Positions 42,245 through 54,127 of a stretch of 64,000 bases of DNA are shown here, piece by piece; the first letter of the stretch is position 1, and every line of letters starts with the position of its first letter. Origin of the DNA: Fulvia fulva. Lineage: Eukaryota > Ascomycota > Dothideomycetes > Mycosphaerellales > Mycosphaerellaceae. The DNA is taken from the NCBI RefSeq assembly GCF_020509005.1, contig NC_063012.1, positions 4,960,001-5,024,000 of the forward strand. The letters are read 5' to 3'. The position numbers and the translations under genes are program-made. A model generated the notes under the pieces. It saw only the letters and a program-made list of their open reading frames with translations. It was not told where the DNA came from and made no database searches.

Positions 42245-45200
42245 AAGGGACTAAGTATACGACGTTCTTTATATAAGTAGCCTAGAGTTAGAAAAATAGC
42301 GACGACGACGGTAGTAGACGACCGAGAGTAAGGGGGAGACGAGTAGAGGACGCTCTATAAGAAGGCGGAAGAGATAGTAGCGGTAGAAGAAGGGAGGTTT
42401 CCGGAGAGAGTACTAAAAGGAGTAATAAGCGAACTACTCGGGGGACTAAAGGCGCTTAAACGATAAATAAGCACTACGATCAACATAGCAATCGAGGCAG
42501 TAACACGAAACGTAAGAAATAACCCTTAAAGAGACCCGAGACAGACCTAGGGCCTAACGACCTAGGCAACAATCGCGAGCCAACCCACCCCCCCTTAAAG
42601 CATAGTACTACGAGTCTATATTACGGACTAGAAAGAGAAGGAAGAGATAGGAAAGATGACCGGGAGGGAGATAGTCGAGAAGATCGGAGTAAAGGGAATA
42701 GTAGGGGTAAGGGTAGACAACAAAGGGGTCAAGCTGTTTATAGCACACGTATAGAACAAGAAGGCCCTCGAAATAAATAAGGAGTAGACACTAAAGATCG
42801 GGAGTATAGCGAAAGTCTCCTATTAATAGTATATAGTAATTACGTATAGGGTCCTACGAACCTTTAATATATAAAGGGATATACTAAACCTCTAGAGGTA
42901 AAACTAGGTAATAGCACTAGGACTATAGATCATAAAGACAGCGTGGGTCAAGAAGAAGATAGAGGAGGGCAAGAGGGCCTCCTCGCTAATCTTATAGGTT
43001 GTAACACTAGAGCAAGCGAACAAGGTCTTAGACCAAGGGTTGTACTAGGACTTTAAGAGGCTAGATATAGAAATCTATTAGAGTAACCATAGAATCTATC
43101 AATGTTTCAACTGTCAATAGTACGGACATATTGCCCTAAAGTGTAGCAAAGCCACACTAGTCTACTTACACTATACTAGTGATCACGCGACCTAAGAGTG
43201 CTAAAAACGGAAGGAGGACACAAGATGCGTAGTATATAGGAGAAAACACCCGGCATAGTCAAACCAATGCCTAGTTAGACTATCAGCCTAGTAGAGAGCG
43301 CGGGAAGCAAGGGTAACAACACTAACTAGGTTCCTAGTAGGTAAACAGAAACAACTAGAGAGAACTACCTACCCGAATAAGAGACCCCGGCCATAAGAGG
43401 AGCCACAAATAGTACTAGTAATAGGGAGACTAACGTTCTTATACAAGGTAGCGCAGAGTAATAGACAAATAAGAATCAACTAAATGATAGGGAGCTAACC
43501 CTAAAGGGAAGAACAGGAGGAGGGACGGGAAAACTAATAGTAAGACCAATAGTAAGACTAAACGGACCTAGACATAAACATGTCCTAATGCCTTACACTA
43601 ATAGACTATCAATCATTTAGTATAATGTGAACAGAAGCAAAGACAAGGTCTAAAGGAGCTTTCTATAAGCCTTAGACCCGGAGGAACACTACATTATAGC
43701 AATATAGGAACTATAGATCAACCTACACTCTAGGATTCTATTAACTATACGAGACCCGAGATACTACGTAGTAATAAACAGAACCGAGGGAGTCCTACGA
43801 ACTTGTATCTATATCAGTAAGAAGGTACTAGTAGAGGACTAGTAGGCCTGGCCGAGAACCGACAGGGATATCACTATAGTATAGCTCAAAACAACTTAAG
43901 GCTAGGTCCTAATCTATAGCGTATACAACCTACCTCTAGAGTCTAGAAGCAGCACACAACTATATACGCTAGGAAGGCTCCCGGAAGCAATAGACCAATA
44001 AAACCACAATATCGTAATAGGAGATTTTAACCTCTACTACCTAAAGTAGGGATCGGACTTCACCCTAGTATACTACTTCTTAGTAGGGAGGCTTATTGGT
44101 TAGATAGAAACAGCCTAAATGGACTTGATCACGCTAAAGGGAACAGAAACTTAGGCTAGAAACAACAGTTCTAGCACGCTAGACCTATACTTTATGTCCT
44201 ACGCCTTAACACGACGGGTAGAAAGCTATATAGTTAATAACTAACTAGAGTCCTCATCAGACCACTATCCAATCCAAACCGACATCCAACTTATAGTTGA
44301 GGAGGAGAGGGAACCTAAGAGGAGGCTCTACTAGAAGTAGGCCGAGTAGACACTAGTATAGTAGCGGCTAGAAGGCGAACTAGAACAGCTAATAGAAGCT
44401 ATACAAAGGGTAGCCTAGGCCTATATACCTAAGAAGAGATGGTCGCTATACTAGAAGCTATACTAGACACTAGAGTATATAGCTAAAGTCAAGGAGGCAA
44501 GGAGAGCAAGAAGGAGATAGGAGTAACGGCGTACCTAAGTAAACTAGGAAGCCTATAATAACGCGTATAAAGCAAAGAAGGCGTAGATTAGAAGAGACAA
44601 GACGTAGGAGTAGAGGTCAACTATAGGGATGATTATAGAACACCCGGAACAAATCTAGAGACTAGCAGAATAGGCTAGGAAACTAGACGAGGAACGAAAC
44701 TCCCCGCCCTAGTTTCCCTTAATATAGGACTAAGACGGGGAAACGCAAACCACTCTAATAGGGAAAGCGAAAGCATTCGTAGACTACTTCTTCGGGACTT
44801 AGGTAGAGGCAGACCTAAGTAATATCCTAGGAACACGCATTCCTCCGCTAAGGGAGGCTAACTAGTAAGTGTCTACTATAGAGATCGGAAACATTATTAA
44901 GAAACTGAAGGGTAATAAAGCCCTAGGCCTAGATAAGATCCCTAACTATTACCTAAAAGCTAGTAGCAGCCTTATTACTCTAGTACTTACGCTAATCTTT
45001 ACCTAGTGAAACCCTAAAAGGAAGACTATACTAAGTTGAAGTTATATAGACCAATTGCGTTACTAAACACACTAGGGAAGCTCCTAGAGAAGGTCGTAGC
45101 TATAAGGCTCACCGGAATAGTAGAAGAATACAACCTCCTCCCGGTAACGTAAATAGGGGGGAGATAAAAGAGATCTACCCTCATAGTAGTCGAACTGATT

Positions 45201-47080
45201 ATAGAGCAAATCAGACATATCTGGCACTATAGCAACAACAAGGTAGCCTTACTACTTTTACTAGACATATTAGGGGCTTTCGACAACGTGTCCTACGTAA
45301 GGCTCCTACACATCCTTAGAATAAAAAGCATCCTAGCCTAGATAGTACACTTTATGTAGTTATTCCTTAAGGACAGAACAACCTAGATCCTCCTAGGGTC
45401 CTTCAAAGCCCCGTAGACCCTAATTACGAACACGGGCATCCTATAGGGCTCTACACTCTCCCTAATTCTGTTCCTCCTCTTTATAGCCGACCTGACCCTA
45501 CTCCTAGAAATAGTAAACACCTTAGTATCGGGGTTCGTAGATAACACAAATATCCTAGCGTAGTCGGGGTCTATAGAGGAAAACTACGCACTCCTAGAGG
45601 AGAGACATAGACAATGCGAAAAGTAGGCAAGAGAGTATAGGGCAAAATTCGTACCGGACAAGTACTAACTTATCTATTTTAGTAAGGTAAAGATAAAACA
45701 CAACTTGGTAGTACTAGTAAAAATCTAGGGGTTCGAGACCCATCCTATAAGGGAACTTAGAGTCCTTAGGATATAGCTAGACCCGAAACTTAGCTAGGGA
45801 CCATAAGTAAAGAAGGCGTAAGCGAGAGCGGACACTAATAGATAATCAATTAAGAGACTTACTACGTCAACCTAGGGGGCGACCTTTACAAAGGCCTAGA
45901 CTATGTATAAGGCCATTGTCAAGCCCGTAATGCTATATAGAGTAGCAATTTAGGCAGCGGAAAAACATATCCCGAAGAGAATTAAGGACCCCCTTAATAG
46001 AGCGTAGGTAGCCTACCTAAAGAGAGTACTAGGGGCATACAAGTCAACCCCTTATAGGACAATAGAAATGGAATTAGGTACAGCCCCTATTAGGGAGTAC
46101 CTCTAGGGCATAAGGTATTAATACGTAGAGAAGACATCAGCATACCTAGCCTAGGGAACTATCTAAGTAGCTACTCAAAGGATAAGAACCTAGTAGGAGA
46201 GGAGGAGAAGACCTAACCGGCCACACATAATCCTATAGAAAGAAGTAGACCTAAAAACATTATAGGAAATCCTAGCAGCCCTTGAACAGAGAGAAGCTCT
46301 AAGGGAGCAAGCTAATATAGGGGACAAAGGGAAAAAGAAGCAAAGTTAAGTAGAAAGGATCGTAGGTCACCTATAGGAAACGCGTTAGAACCAAAAACCG
46401 GTGAGGCCAGGAGCCCTACTAGCGGCTAGGACCTTCGGGAGGTATAACTACCTTATCTACAAAGACCTGAAGAGGGCGGAAGTAAGCATAGCTATCCAGA
46501 TTCGCTCTAAGCACATTAGGCTAAGAGCATACTTATACTAAAGAAGAGTCCTAGGATACGATTCTAAACGTTGCCCCTATAGCTACCTATCCTAAAACCC
46601 GGAGTATATAGTGCTGAACTGTGCTAAGTGGGTAAAAGGGAGAAGCTAGTAGAGGGCGAAGGCAAGAGACAGGCAATACTAGGCCATTATCTAGGACAGA
46701 CAAGATATAAGGAGAGTGACAAGATAGATCCTTAACGAGGACTACCTAGAGCAATTCTCCCTAGTAGTAGAAACGGAAAGGTAGATAGAGAGGAGGGAGA
46801 GAGAGAGAAGAGCCGGGGAAACAGAAGGGAGAAAGGGAATCGAGAGGAGGATATTACTAGGGTTATAGGCAAGGTAGTTATAGGGTAACAACTATAACAC
46901 TAGCGTACCCTAAAGGAAGGAGAACGAAAGGACAAGACAGGAAAGAACGAGGAGGGCAAAGACGAGGAGGTTTTCATCCGTTAATTAGGTTTCCTACCTA
47001 CACAAATAGACCTAAATAGCGAGAGACCTATATAGGCTATAGGGCACTAAAACAGGCGAATGAATAATCTATCTATCTAT
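42245..47080 (+). mobile_element. LINE A, near-complete non-LTR element nested in LINE B, partially RIPed
   Basis: A 4836-bp LINE with ORF1 (LYKKAEEIVAVEEGRFPERV near 42360; CCHC-like knuckles near 43105-43260, CFNCQQYGH-like), an apurinic endonuclease (about 43590-44290; VIGDFNLYYLKW, SSDHYPIQT), and a reverse transcriptase (about 44920-45600; LLLLDILGAFDNVSYVRLL and GFVDNTNILA, where the usual FVDDT reads FVDNT). A His/Cys-rich region follows. The 3' end is GAATAATCTATCTATCTAT, a simple-repeat tail. Many CpA and TpG dinucleotides survive, so RIP is clearly weaker than in the surrounding LINE B. Numerous TAG stops make it inactive. Confidence 0.8.
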
Positions 47081-47095
47081 CTATATAGTAACCTA
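47081..47095. repeat. Right 15-bp target-site duplication of LINE A
   Basis: CTATATAGTAACCTA, matching 42230-42244. Directly follows the (ATCT)n tail of LINE A. Confidence 0.8.
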
Positions 47096-49287
47096 CTATA
47101 GGATCGAATATAAACTCGAGGCGTCGTTAGACTATATACTAGTTAGGACCTCTATTACGATATAGATATAACGTATACTAGCGAGAACCCCTAAGCTAAA
47201 CTAGGAAAAGGCCTACTAGGCTAATATCTAGGCGTACCTCGATAATTCCGAGAGGCTAGTCTAGATTGCGTAGTAGTAATATAATAGTAAAGACGAGATA
47301 GACGAGGCAGTCTAAGGGTTAATAGACAAAATAAGAAAAGCGACCTTACTTTACGTTTCGCTTACCTAACTAACGATATAGTCTAAACTATAGTAGACGC
47401 CGAAGTATACTACGGTAGTAAGAGAAGTAAGGAGAGCCCGCCGGGTATAGACGAGTAGCTATAGCGAGGAGGCCTAGAACGTATATAGGGAGGCATACTA
47501 ATAGAAGAAAGCTATAATACGGAGGGAGAAAGTAGTTAGCTAGAGGGCTATAGTAGAAGAAATCGCCGGCAAGCTAGAGAGGATGTAGAAGCTAGCGAAA
47601 TGGGCCCGATAGGACCCTATATAGGGCCCCTCCTTCTCTATCCTAGCGCTATAATCGCCTAGTGGCCCGCTTAGCGACCCCGAGGCTAAGGCGCGTCTAC
47701 TAGCTAGCAAGTTCTTCCCGCCCCTAGTCGAGGCTAATCTAAGCGGCATAAATAGCTCTACTCCCCTAGCCCCTAGTATCGCGGTCTAATAGGAGGTGTC
47801 CGAGGGAGAAGCTACCGCTATACTTAGGAAGTTACCGGCGAAGAAAGCCACGGGGCCGGATAGGATCCTAAACGAGCTACTAAAGAAGTATAGAGATTAA
47901 CTAGCCCTAGTAGTCGTAGCGATCTTTAACGCCTACCTATAGACCGGATACTACTCGATAGTATTTAAATAATCGACGATAGTAGTCCTACGTAAGCCGT
48001 AAAAGGAAGACTATACGTAGGTAAAGTCGTACCGCCTAATTACGCTCCTTAACACTCTTAGGAAGGCGCTTAAGAAGCTAGTTATAACGAGACTCTCCGA
48101 GGCGGTAGAGGAACACTCCCTACTCCCGGACACCTAGATAGGTACGCGCCTATAGCGATCGACGCTATCCGCGATAGAACTTATTACCTCTTAGGTAAAG
48201 GCCATCTAGTATAAGAATAGGGACAAGGTAGCTTCCTTACTTAGCCTAGACATATCGGGAGCCTTCGACTACGTATTATACCCGCGGCTACTCTATATCC
48301 TAAGGTCGAAAGGACTCCCTAAGTGGCTTGTTAACTTTATACGGTCCTACCTCTAAAACCGTAGTACGTCGATCCTAGTCGGCTAGTATAGAAGCCTATT
48401 TTAAGTAGTCTATACTAGAATCCCGTAAGGCTTAACGCTAGTACCTATTCTATTCCTCTTCTTTATAGCGACGCTACTCCTAGCCCTAGAATCCTAGAAC
48501 ACTACTACGAGCGGCTTCGTAGACGATACGAACATCCTAGCGTAGTCTTCCTCGACTAAGGAGAACTATAGGCTACTAGAAGAGAAGTATAAGATCTACG
48601 AGGACTAGGCTAGGAGGTACGGGGCTCGGTTTGCCCTAGAAAAGTACAATCTAATACACTTTACGCGCCGGCTACGGTTCTATAATATATAAGCTTCTAT
48701 CTAGATATAGGGGCACACGACTAACCCGGCAAATTAGCTTAGGATCCTCGGACTATAGGTGGACCCGGCGCTACGGTAGAGGAAGTACGTATAGGCAATA
48801 TTACGGAAAGCTAAACAGAATATAGCATTATACTAGAGGCTTACTACGTCTATATAGGGGGCGGACTTTTAGTAGTTACGACTTCTATATACGGCTATTA
48901 TACGGCTAGTCCTTACCTATAGTAGCTAAGTATAGTCCTTAGGCGAGAGGGCCTACCTATTAAAGGGACTCGTTACGCCGTTAGCGAAGATCTAAAACTA
49001 ATGCCTAAGGAAGGTTACCGGAGTATATAAGTCGATACTAATAAGGATACTTAAGTACGAGACCGCTATACCGCCGATCGACCTATATATCTAGGGACTA
49101 CGGACCTTCTACTTAGGTAAGTCGGTATAGTACCTAGTATAGAAGGTCATCGCTAGTATAGTTATAAGGGCCCGCGAATTAGTACTAGCGTATAAGGGCA
49201 TTCGACCCGGAAACGAGCCGAACTACCGGGTAAGGGACGAATAGCTAGTAATACGATAGGAAGGTAAGAAATCGTTTATAGAGTAAC
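47096..49287 (+). mobile_element. LINE B, second segment: end of endonuclease and reverse transcriptase
   Basis: Joining 42244 to 47096 restores the end of the LINE B endonuclease (YYRIEYKLEASLDYILVRTS). The reverse transcriptase follows at about 47780-48600, with ILRKLPAKKATGPDRI, LLSLDISGAFDYVL, RIPQGLTLVPILFLFF and GFVDDTNILA readable across RIP stops. The segment runs to 49287, including the left GTAAC copy of the Copia target duplication (49283-49287). CpA and TpG are almost absent, showing saturating RIP. Confidence 0.78.
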
Positions 49288-49505
49288 TGTTGAGAATATG
49301 CAGGTCATAGGGTCAACATTAGGTGCTTAGGGGGATTAGTAATCAGGGCTTGCTAGTCAAGTCCTGAGTATAGCTGTCCCTCCTGAAACACCTACACTAA
49401 CACCGGCGATACTATATGTAGATACACGCTATCCCATTGGGTCCTTCTTCGTCTTTTGTGTGATCCGCCGTCTTCCACTGCTGCGCAACTCGTACCTGTT
49501 TAACA
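49288..49505 (+). repeat. Copia 5' LTR
   Basis: 218 bp, TGTTGAGAAT...TTTAACA. It differs from the 3' LTR at five positions; three of the differences look like RIP changes on this copy (CA to TA twice, TG to TA once). Confidence 0.95.
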
Positions 49506-49517
49506 GGTTATGAGCCC
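49506..49517 (+). promoter_or_regulatory. Copia primer-binding site, possible half-tRNA type
   Basis: Immediately after the LTR the sequence GGTTATGAGCCC is complementary to GGGCTCATAACC, which matches the anticodon stem-loop of initiator tRNA-Met. Drosophila copia is known to prime from a cleaved 5' half of that tRNA at this site. No TGG-starting 3'-acceptor-type site is present here. Confidence 0.55.
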
Positions 49518-50006
49518 GGGTTAGCAACTCGGTGTTTCACCCTCGACAAAGTCGTATTGGAGTTATTCCTCTTTAGAACAAAAGGAAGGCAGACTGGAGG
49601 CCGTACCCGCCTTGCATAGGAAGCTACAGCCGTGCTGTAGGTGCATATAAGACGTGAAAGAGCCTAGTGAGGCACTGTCAGACTCCGAGTCAGGGAGCCT
49701 GTGCTAATACCTTAGACAAGTGGGCGAGCTTACTAAGAAGAGTCGCTCTCCGGACATCGCGTTCGCATCGACTAACTGTTTATTCTGAGAGAGCCGCAGT
49801 GTCTCAGAAACCCCCTCTGCTAAGAGAGTTACGCTACAGTGTCTCAGTACTAACACGATCCTTCGACTTTCCTCCCCTTCCCGGCGGATAGCCATCCTCT
49901 CCGCCATCAACCTCGCGTTCGTTTTATCCCATTTCGATCCGATCGCGTACGACCGAATACATCCTTTTACCTGAGGGCAGCCAACCTGTCCCTTAACTTA
50001 CAAAAA

Positions 50007-51542
50007 ATGGAGAACGAGACTGGGTTTACAAGAAAGAGAGCAGCACCTGTTCTGACAAGAGAGAAGCACGAAACATGGTTCAAGCTGATGAGAATACACC
50101 TAGTATCAAAGCAGGTTGACTGGGTCCTCGAAGACATCATTACGGACATTCCCGCTGCAACCCCATCTATAGCGACACCCTCTACATCATCGGAGTCATC
50201 CCTTCCTTTGGATCAAGCGATAAGGAAGGCATCGTACAGACGGCACAATGCAACGGCCCTGTATGAGATGTACATCTGTCTGTCGACAGATGACCAAGAG
50301 ATGACATACGAGATCCGGCATGCGAAGGAGTTGTGGGAATGGGCTGAAGCCAAATACAAGAGAAGACTTCTCGCTACTGGAAGAAGTTTGCTTCAGCAAT
50401 ACACCAATTTCGTGATGACAGAGGACCAGTCAATAGATGACGCCTGGCAGGAGCTTAGCTCAATTGCAAGGAGGGCTGTTTTAATCTCGCCTCAGTTCCA
50501 AGACATCAAGACTGAGGACAGAAAGATCCAGCAACTCTTAGCAGCTCTGCCAGACTCATTTGGCTCAATTCGCGATGCAATTGATGCCCAGGTGAATCTC
50601 TCACCACAAGACATTCTTGCAATCCTTAGGGAGAAGCAAGAATCAATGATTCATCAAGGGACAGCCATGTTCGCTAAGAAGGGTTTCCAGGGCAAGCTCA
50701 CGTGCCATCTCTGCAATGGTGACCATTTTATGAGCAAGTGCCCACACCTTTCTGCAGCTCAGCAGGCTGTTAGGAACAAGGACAAACTAGCTAGGGTTAC
50801 CTACCCTGCTAAGAGACAACCGTCACCACCTCGTAGGAGGTCATCATCACCAAACCTTCGTGATGTCCTCAAGGTGATGACGGACCTTGCAAAGCAGATG
50901 AAGGAGAGCCGCAAGCCAAAGGCCTCCTCTAGTAAGAAGCCTGCAAGGGCCCGTGCGACCCAGGAAGACGCATCAGACCCTGAGATACCATCAGAAGATG
51001 ATGATGTTGATGAGGTTGCCCATTCCACTGTGGAAGCCAAGGGCAAGTACCCCTCGTCCGAGTGGTTGCTTGACTCTTGTGCTTCATCACATATGACTGA
51101 CCAAGATTCACTATTCAGGACACTGAAGCCTCTTCAAAAGAGGAAGTGGATCAAGGTTGGGGGTGGCTATCTACAAGCTACACATATAGGAAGTGCAGTA
51201 ATGGGTGGTCCTTCTGGAAAGCAAATTGTCTTAGAAAATGTCTTGTTTGTTCCTGGCCTTGGAGTTAGTCTTGTTTCTTGGAATCAGTTCAGCCAACAAT
51301 TTGCTGTCCAACCACCCAGTTTCACCCTTAAATCCCTTTCTGGAAAACCTGTTGTCCAGACAAAACTGAGAGGGGGTGTTCCATTCATTCAAAGTGTTTC
51401 AGAGCAGCTTGAAGCTATGCCTCAAGCATATGCCTCTCTACAGGAGCATGACTTGGATCTGTCCAAGTTAGGTACACATTTTGAGTGTGAATTGGAACAG
51501 GCTATGACTGCCACTGAGTCCCAGGACCAGTGGGAGCTATAG
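50007..51542 (+). CDS. Copia gag and protease
   Basis: 511 residues from the ATG at 50007 up to a premature TAG. The first part is a UBN2-like Copia gag with a CHLCNGDHFMSKC zinc knuckle near residue 233. After a basic Ser-rich linker comes the Copia protease (WLLDSCASSHMTDQDSLF, residues about 352-370; the catalytic Asp is in LDS). The frame would continue into the GAG-pre-integrase segment: the stop replaces the Trp expected in LWHRR, a TGG-to-TAG change that fits RIP. Confidence 0.85.
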   Translation: MENETGFTRKRAAPVLTREKHETWFKLMRIHLVSKQVDWVLEDIITDIPAATPSIATPSTSSESSLPLDQAIRKASYRRHNATALYEMYICLSTDDQEMTYEIRHAKELWEWAEAKYKRRLLATGRSLLQQYTNFVMTEDQSIDDAWQELSSIARRAVLISPQFQDIKTEDRKIQQLLAALPDSFGSIRDAIDAQVNLSPQDILAILREKQESMIHQGTAMFAKKGFQGKLTCHLCNGDHFMSKCPHLSAAQQAVRNKDKLARVTYPAKRQPSPPRRRSSSPNLRDVLKVMTDLAKQMKESRKPKASSSKKPARARATQEDASDPEIPSEDDDVDEVAHSTVEAKGKYPSSEWLLDSCASSHMTDQDSLFRTLKPLQKRKWIKVGGGYLQATHIGSAVMGGPSGKQIVLENVLFVPGLGVSLVSWNQFSQQFAVQPPSFTLKSLSGKPVVQTKLRGGVPFIQSVSEQLEAMPQAYASLQEHDLDLSKLGTHFECELEQAMTATESQDQWEL

Positions 51543-51955
51543 CATAGAAGATGTGCACACCTTAGCAAGGGACTGCTAAGAAACCTGCATAGAGTCACTG
51601 ACAAGAAAGATCCCATTCCTGTTCCTTCTGAACACCAGAACTGCAAGATCTGCTCCCTTGCAAACATGAGGAAGTTCAAAGGACCTGCCACAGAGAGGAA
51701 AGGAGAGAGGCTGGCCCTCATCTCTATTGACATCTGTGGGCCTTTTCAAGGGGCAGTCTCAAGACTTGGCTTCAAGTACTGGCTTGAGATTGTAGACAAC
51801 TTCTTGAGGAAGAAGTAGGTAATCCCTTTGAAGGCTAGGAGTGATGCTCCTACAGCTCTAAAGGAATGGAAGGTTCAGGTAGAGAACAGCTCAAGGTGTT
51901 TTCTATCTGCAATCCGTAGTGATGGTGCAAGGGAAATTCTTTCCTTGCTAAAACA
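51543..51955 (+). pseudogene. Copia integrase remnant
   Basis: In the same frame as gag the sequence gives HRRCAHLSKGLLRNL, a zinc-binding segment and the start of the integrase core (LALISIDICGPFQG), a second TAG at 51816-51818 in place of Trp, and SDGAREILSLLKQ. The usual remainder of the DDE core after SDGARE (with the catalytic Glu) and the integrase C-terminus are missing; near 51955 the reading switches frame straight into a pre-RT linker. This indicates an internal deletion of several hundred bases. Confidence 0.75.
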
Positions 51956-53875
51956 GTGTTTGTGCAACTTCCCCAACCTCCAAAAGACATTAGAGAGTAC
52001 CAGAAGATTGGAGTAGAGGGGACTCCAAGAAAAGAAAAGGAAGAGGAACTTGTTCAGGAGGATCAACCTCAACAGCCACCTCAGCTTGCAGGCAACAAGA
52101 GGTCAAGGGGGGATGAAGATGATGGCTCTGCTGAGCATGAAGCCAAGCATCATAGGGCATTGATTGCTCAGATGTTTCATCTTGATCCAACTATGAGCTG
52201 GGTTGAGGAAATCCTGAATGATGTGGAGGGATATGCATTTGCTGCTGTTAGGCAGGCCATAGCCTACCAGCAGGAAGTGCCAATCCTAAAGTCCTATAAG
52301 GAGGCAGTGGGAGACCCCAATTGGGGACATATGTGGAAAGAGGCAATCCAGAAAGAACTTATTGCCTTAGGAAGCAACAACACCTTGGATCCAGTTGTAC
52401 CACCAAGGGGTGCAAGCCTGGTTACATCTAAGTGGGTTTTTGATGTGAAAAGAATGATCAGTGGAGCCATTGAAGAGTTCAAGGCAAGACTGGTTGCAAG
52501 AGGGTTTTCACAGAAATATGGTGTTGACTTTGAAGAGACCTTTGCACCTACTGTTAGGCATGATACCCTTAGGGTCTTCATGGCTGTAGTATGTGAGAGA
52601 GATCTTGAGATACACCAGGTGGATGTGAACAATGCTTTCACCGAAAGCAGCCTTCTTGAAGACATCTACATGATCCCACCCCTAGGTGTTGAAATTCCAC
52701 CAAATATGGTCTTCAAGGTCCTTAGAAGCCTGTATGGACTGAAGCAAGCAGCTAGAGATTGGAACAAGCTCTGTGTTGCCAAGCTAGAACAGATTGGATC
52801 CACCTAGTCCCAGGTGGATCCATGCCTACTCATCTACAGAGGAAGAGACCTCATGGTCCTCACCTATGTGGATGACATCCCCATTGCAGCTCCAAAGCTG
52901 TCAGATGTTCAGTGGTTTAAGGCTGAGCTTGGAAAAGTGTTTAAGATTAAAGATCTTGGTGAACCTACGAAGATCCTTGGAATGAGGATTATAAGAGACA
53001 GGTCCCAAGGCACTGTAAAGCTTGATCAAGGACACTACATCCAAACTAACCTTGCCAAGATGGGCATCTCTCCAGAGAAGGCCACACCCACACTCTCACC
53101 TATAGACAGCTATGAGGATCTGAGACCTTCAGCTACTATGGATGAGAGGTGCAACAAACAGGAGTACCAGGGTTGCAATGGTACCTGGATGTGGCCAATG
53201 ACAATGACAAGGCTAGACCTTGCTTTCCCCCTTGGAAGAATCAGCTCATATGTTGCTGACCCTCCAAAGCAACATCTTAGAGCTTTGAAGAAACTCTCCA
53301 GGTATCTGAGATCATACCCGGACCTGGGCTTGATGTACAGAAGAGGAGGAGGTATTCTCCAGGGATACTCAGATTCTGGTTATGCTATAGACAAGGCAGA
53401 CAGAGTCTTAATCCTTGGACATATATGGTTCCTTTGTGGATCACCTATGTCCTGGATGAGTAGGAAGCAGAAGTCTGTTGCCACATCAACAATGGAGGCT
53501 GAGTTCATGGCCATGAATGCAGCAGCCAAGCAGTCACAGTTTCTTGCTGCAGTCCTTAGGGAGATGAGGTGTCCTGACCTGGTTGGAGAGTGTTCATTCC
53601 AACCTAGGATCAAGGCAAGCAGTACTGTTGATGAGCTGAGACCCGTGGAGCTTATAGGTGACAACCAAGCAGCTTTGACCTTTGTCAAAGATGCCCATGT
53701 CCATGACAGGTCAAAGCATATTGATGTTGCATACCACTATGTCAGGAATCTCTCGTGGCAAAGGAAGATTGCAGTGGATTACTGCCATATAAAGGACATA
53801 GTTGCTGATAGGCTGGCTAAGCCCCTCAATGGCCAGCAGTTTCAAAACTTTGTAAGGCAGCTCCAGCTTGTATAA
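51956..53875 (+). pseudogene. Copia reverse transcriptase and RNase H
   Basis: Two open frames in the same phase (51956-52807 and 52814-53875) are split by a TAG at 52805-52807, probably a former CAG. The reverse transcriptase has GSNNTLDPVVPPRGASLVTSKWVF, ARLVARGFSQKYGVDFEETF, HQVDVNNAFTES and the catalytic YVDDIPIAAP. RNase H follows (GYSDSGYAIDKADR, DNQAALTFVKD, KHIDVAYHYVRN, ADRLAKPL). The region is otherwise intact. Confidence 0.88.
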
Positions 53876-53909
53876 GGGATTGTTTGAGACCTTCTGACCT
53901 GAGTGGGAG

Positions 53910-54127
53910 TGTTGAGAATATGCAGGTCATAGGGTCAACATTAGGTGCTTAGGGGGATTAGTAATCAGGGCTTGCTTGTCAAGTCCTGAGTACAGCTGTC
54001 CCTCCTGAAACACCTACACCAACACCGGCGATACTGTATGTAGATACACGCTATCCCATTGGGTCCTTCTTCGTCTTTTGTGTGATCCGCCGTCTTCCAC
54101 TGCTGCGCAACTCGTACCTATTTAACA
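53910..54127 (+). repeat. Copia 3' LTR
   Basis: 218 bp, same ends as the 5' LTR, preceded by GAGTGGGAG polypurine sequence and followed by the GTAAC target duplication. One position (ACCTATTT against ACCTGTTT) is a RIP-type change on this copy. Confidence 0.95.

Larger units (their letters stand above)
49288..53909 (+). mobile_element. Copia (Ty1/copia) LTR retrotransposon, defective (with 3' LTR to 54127)
   Basis: The full element is 49288-54127. It is flanked by a perfect 5-bp target duplication GTAAC (49283-49287 and 54128-54132) and has 218-bp LTRs with TG...CA ends. Order gag, protease, integrase, reverse transcriptase, RNase H identifies Ty1/copia. A purine-rich GAGTGGGAG precedes the 3' LTR. 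It is inserted in LINE B and, unlike its host, keeps normal CpA/TpG content. Three in-frame stops, a frame change and an internal integrase deletion make it inactive. Confidence 0.95.

Noticed and set aside
47540..47749. 69-residue minus-strand open frame in LINE B
   Set aside because: Chance opening in RIPed DNA, antisense to the LINE reading frame.
49667..49891. 74-residue open frame in the Copia leader
   Set aside because: It lies between the 5' LTR and gag, has no recognisable domain and is probably untranslated leader.
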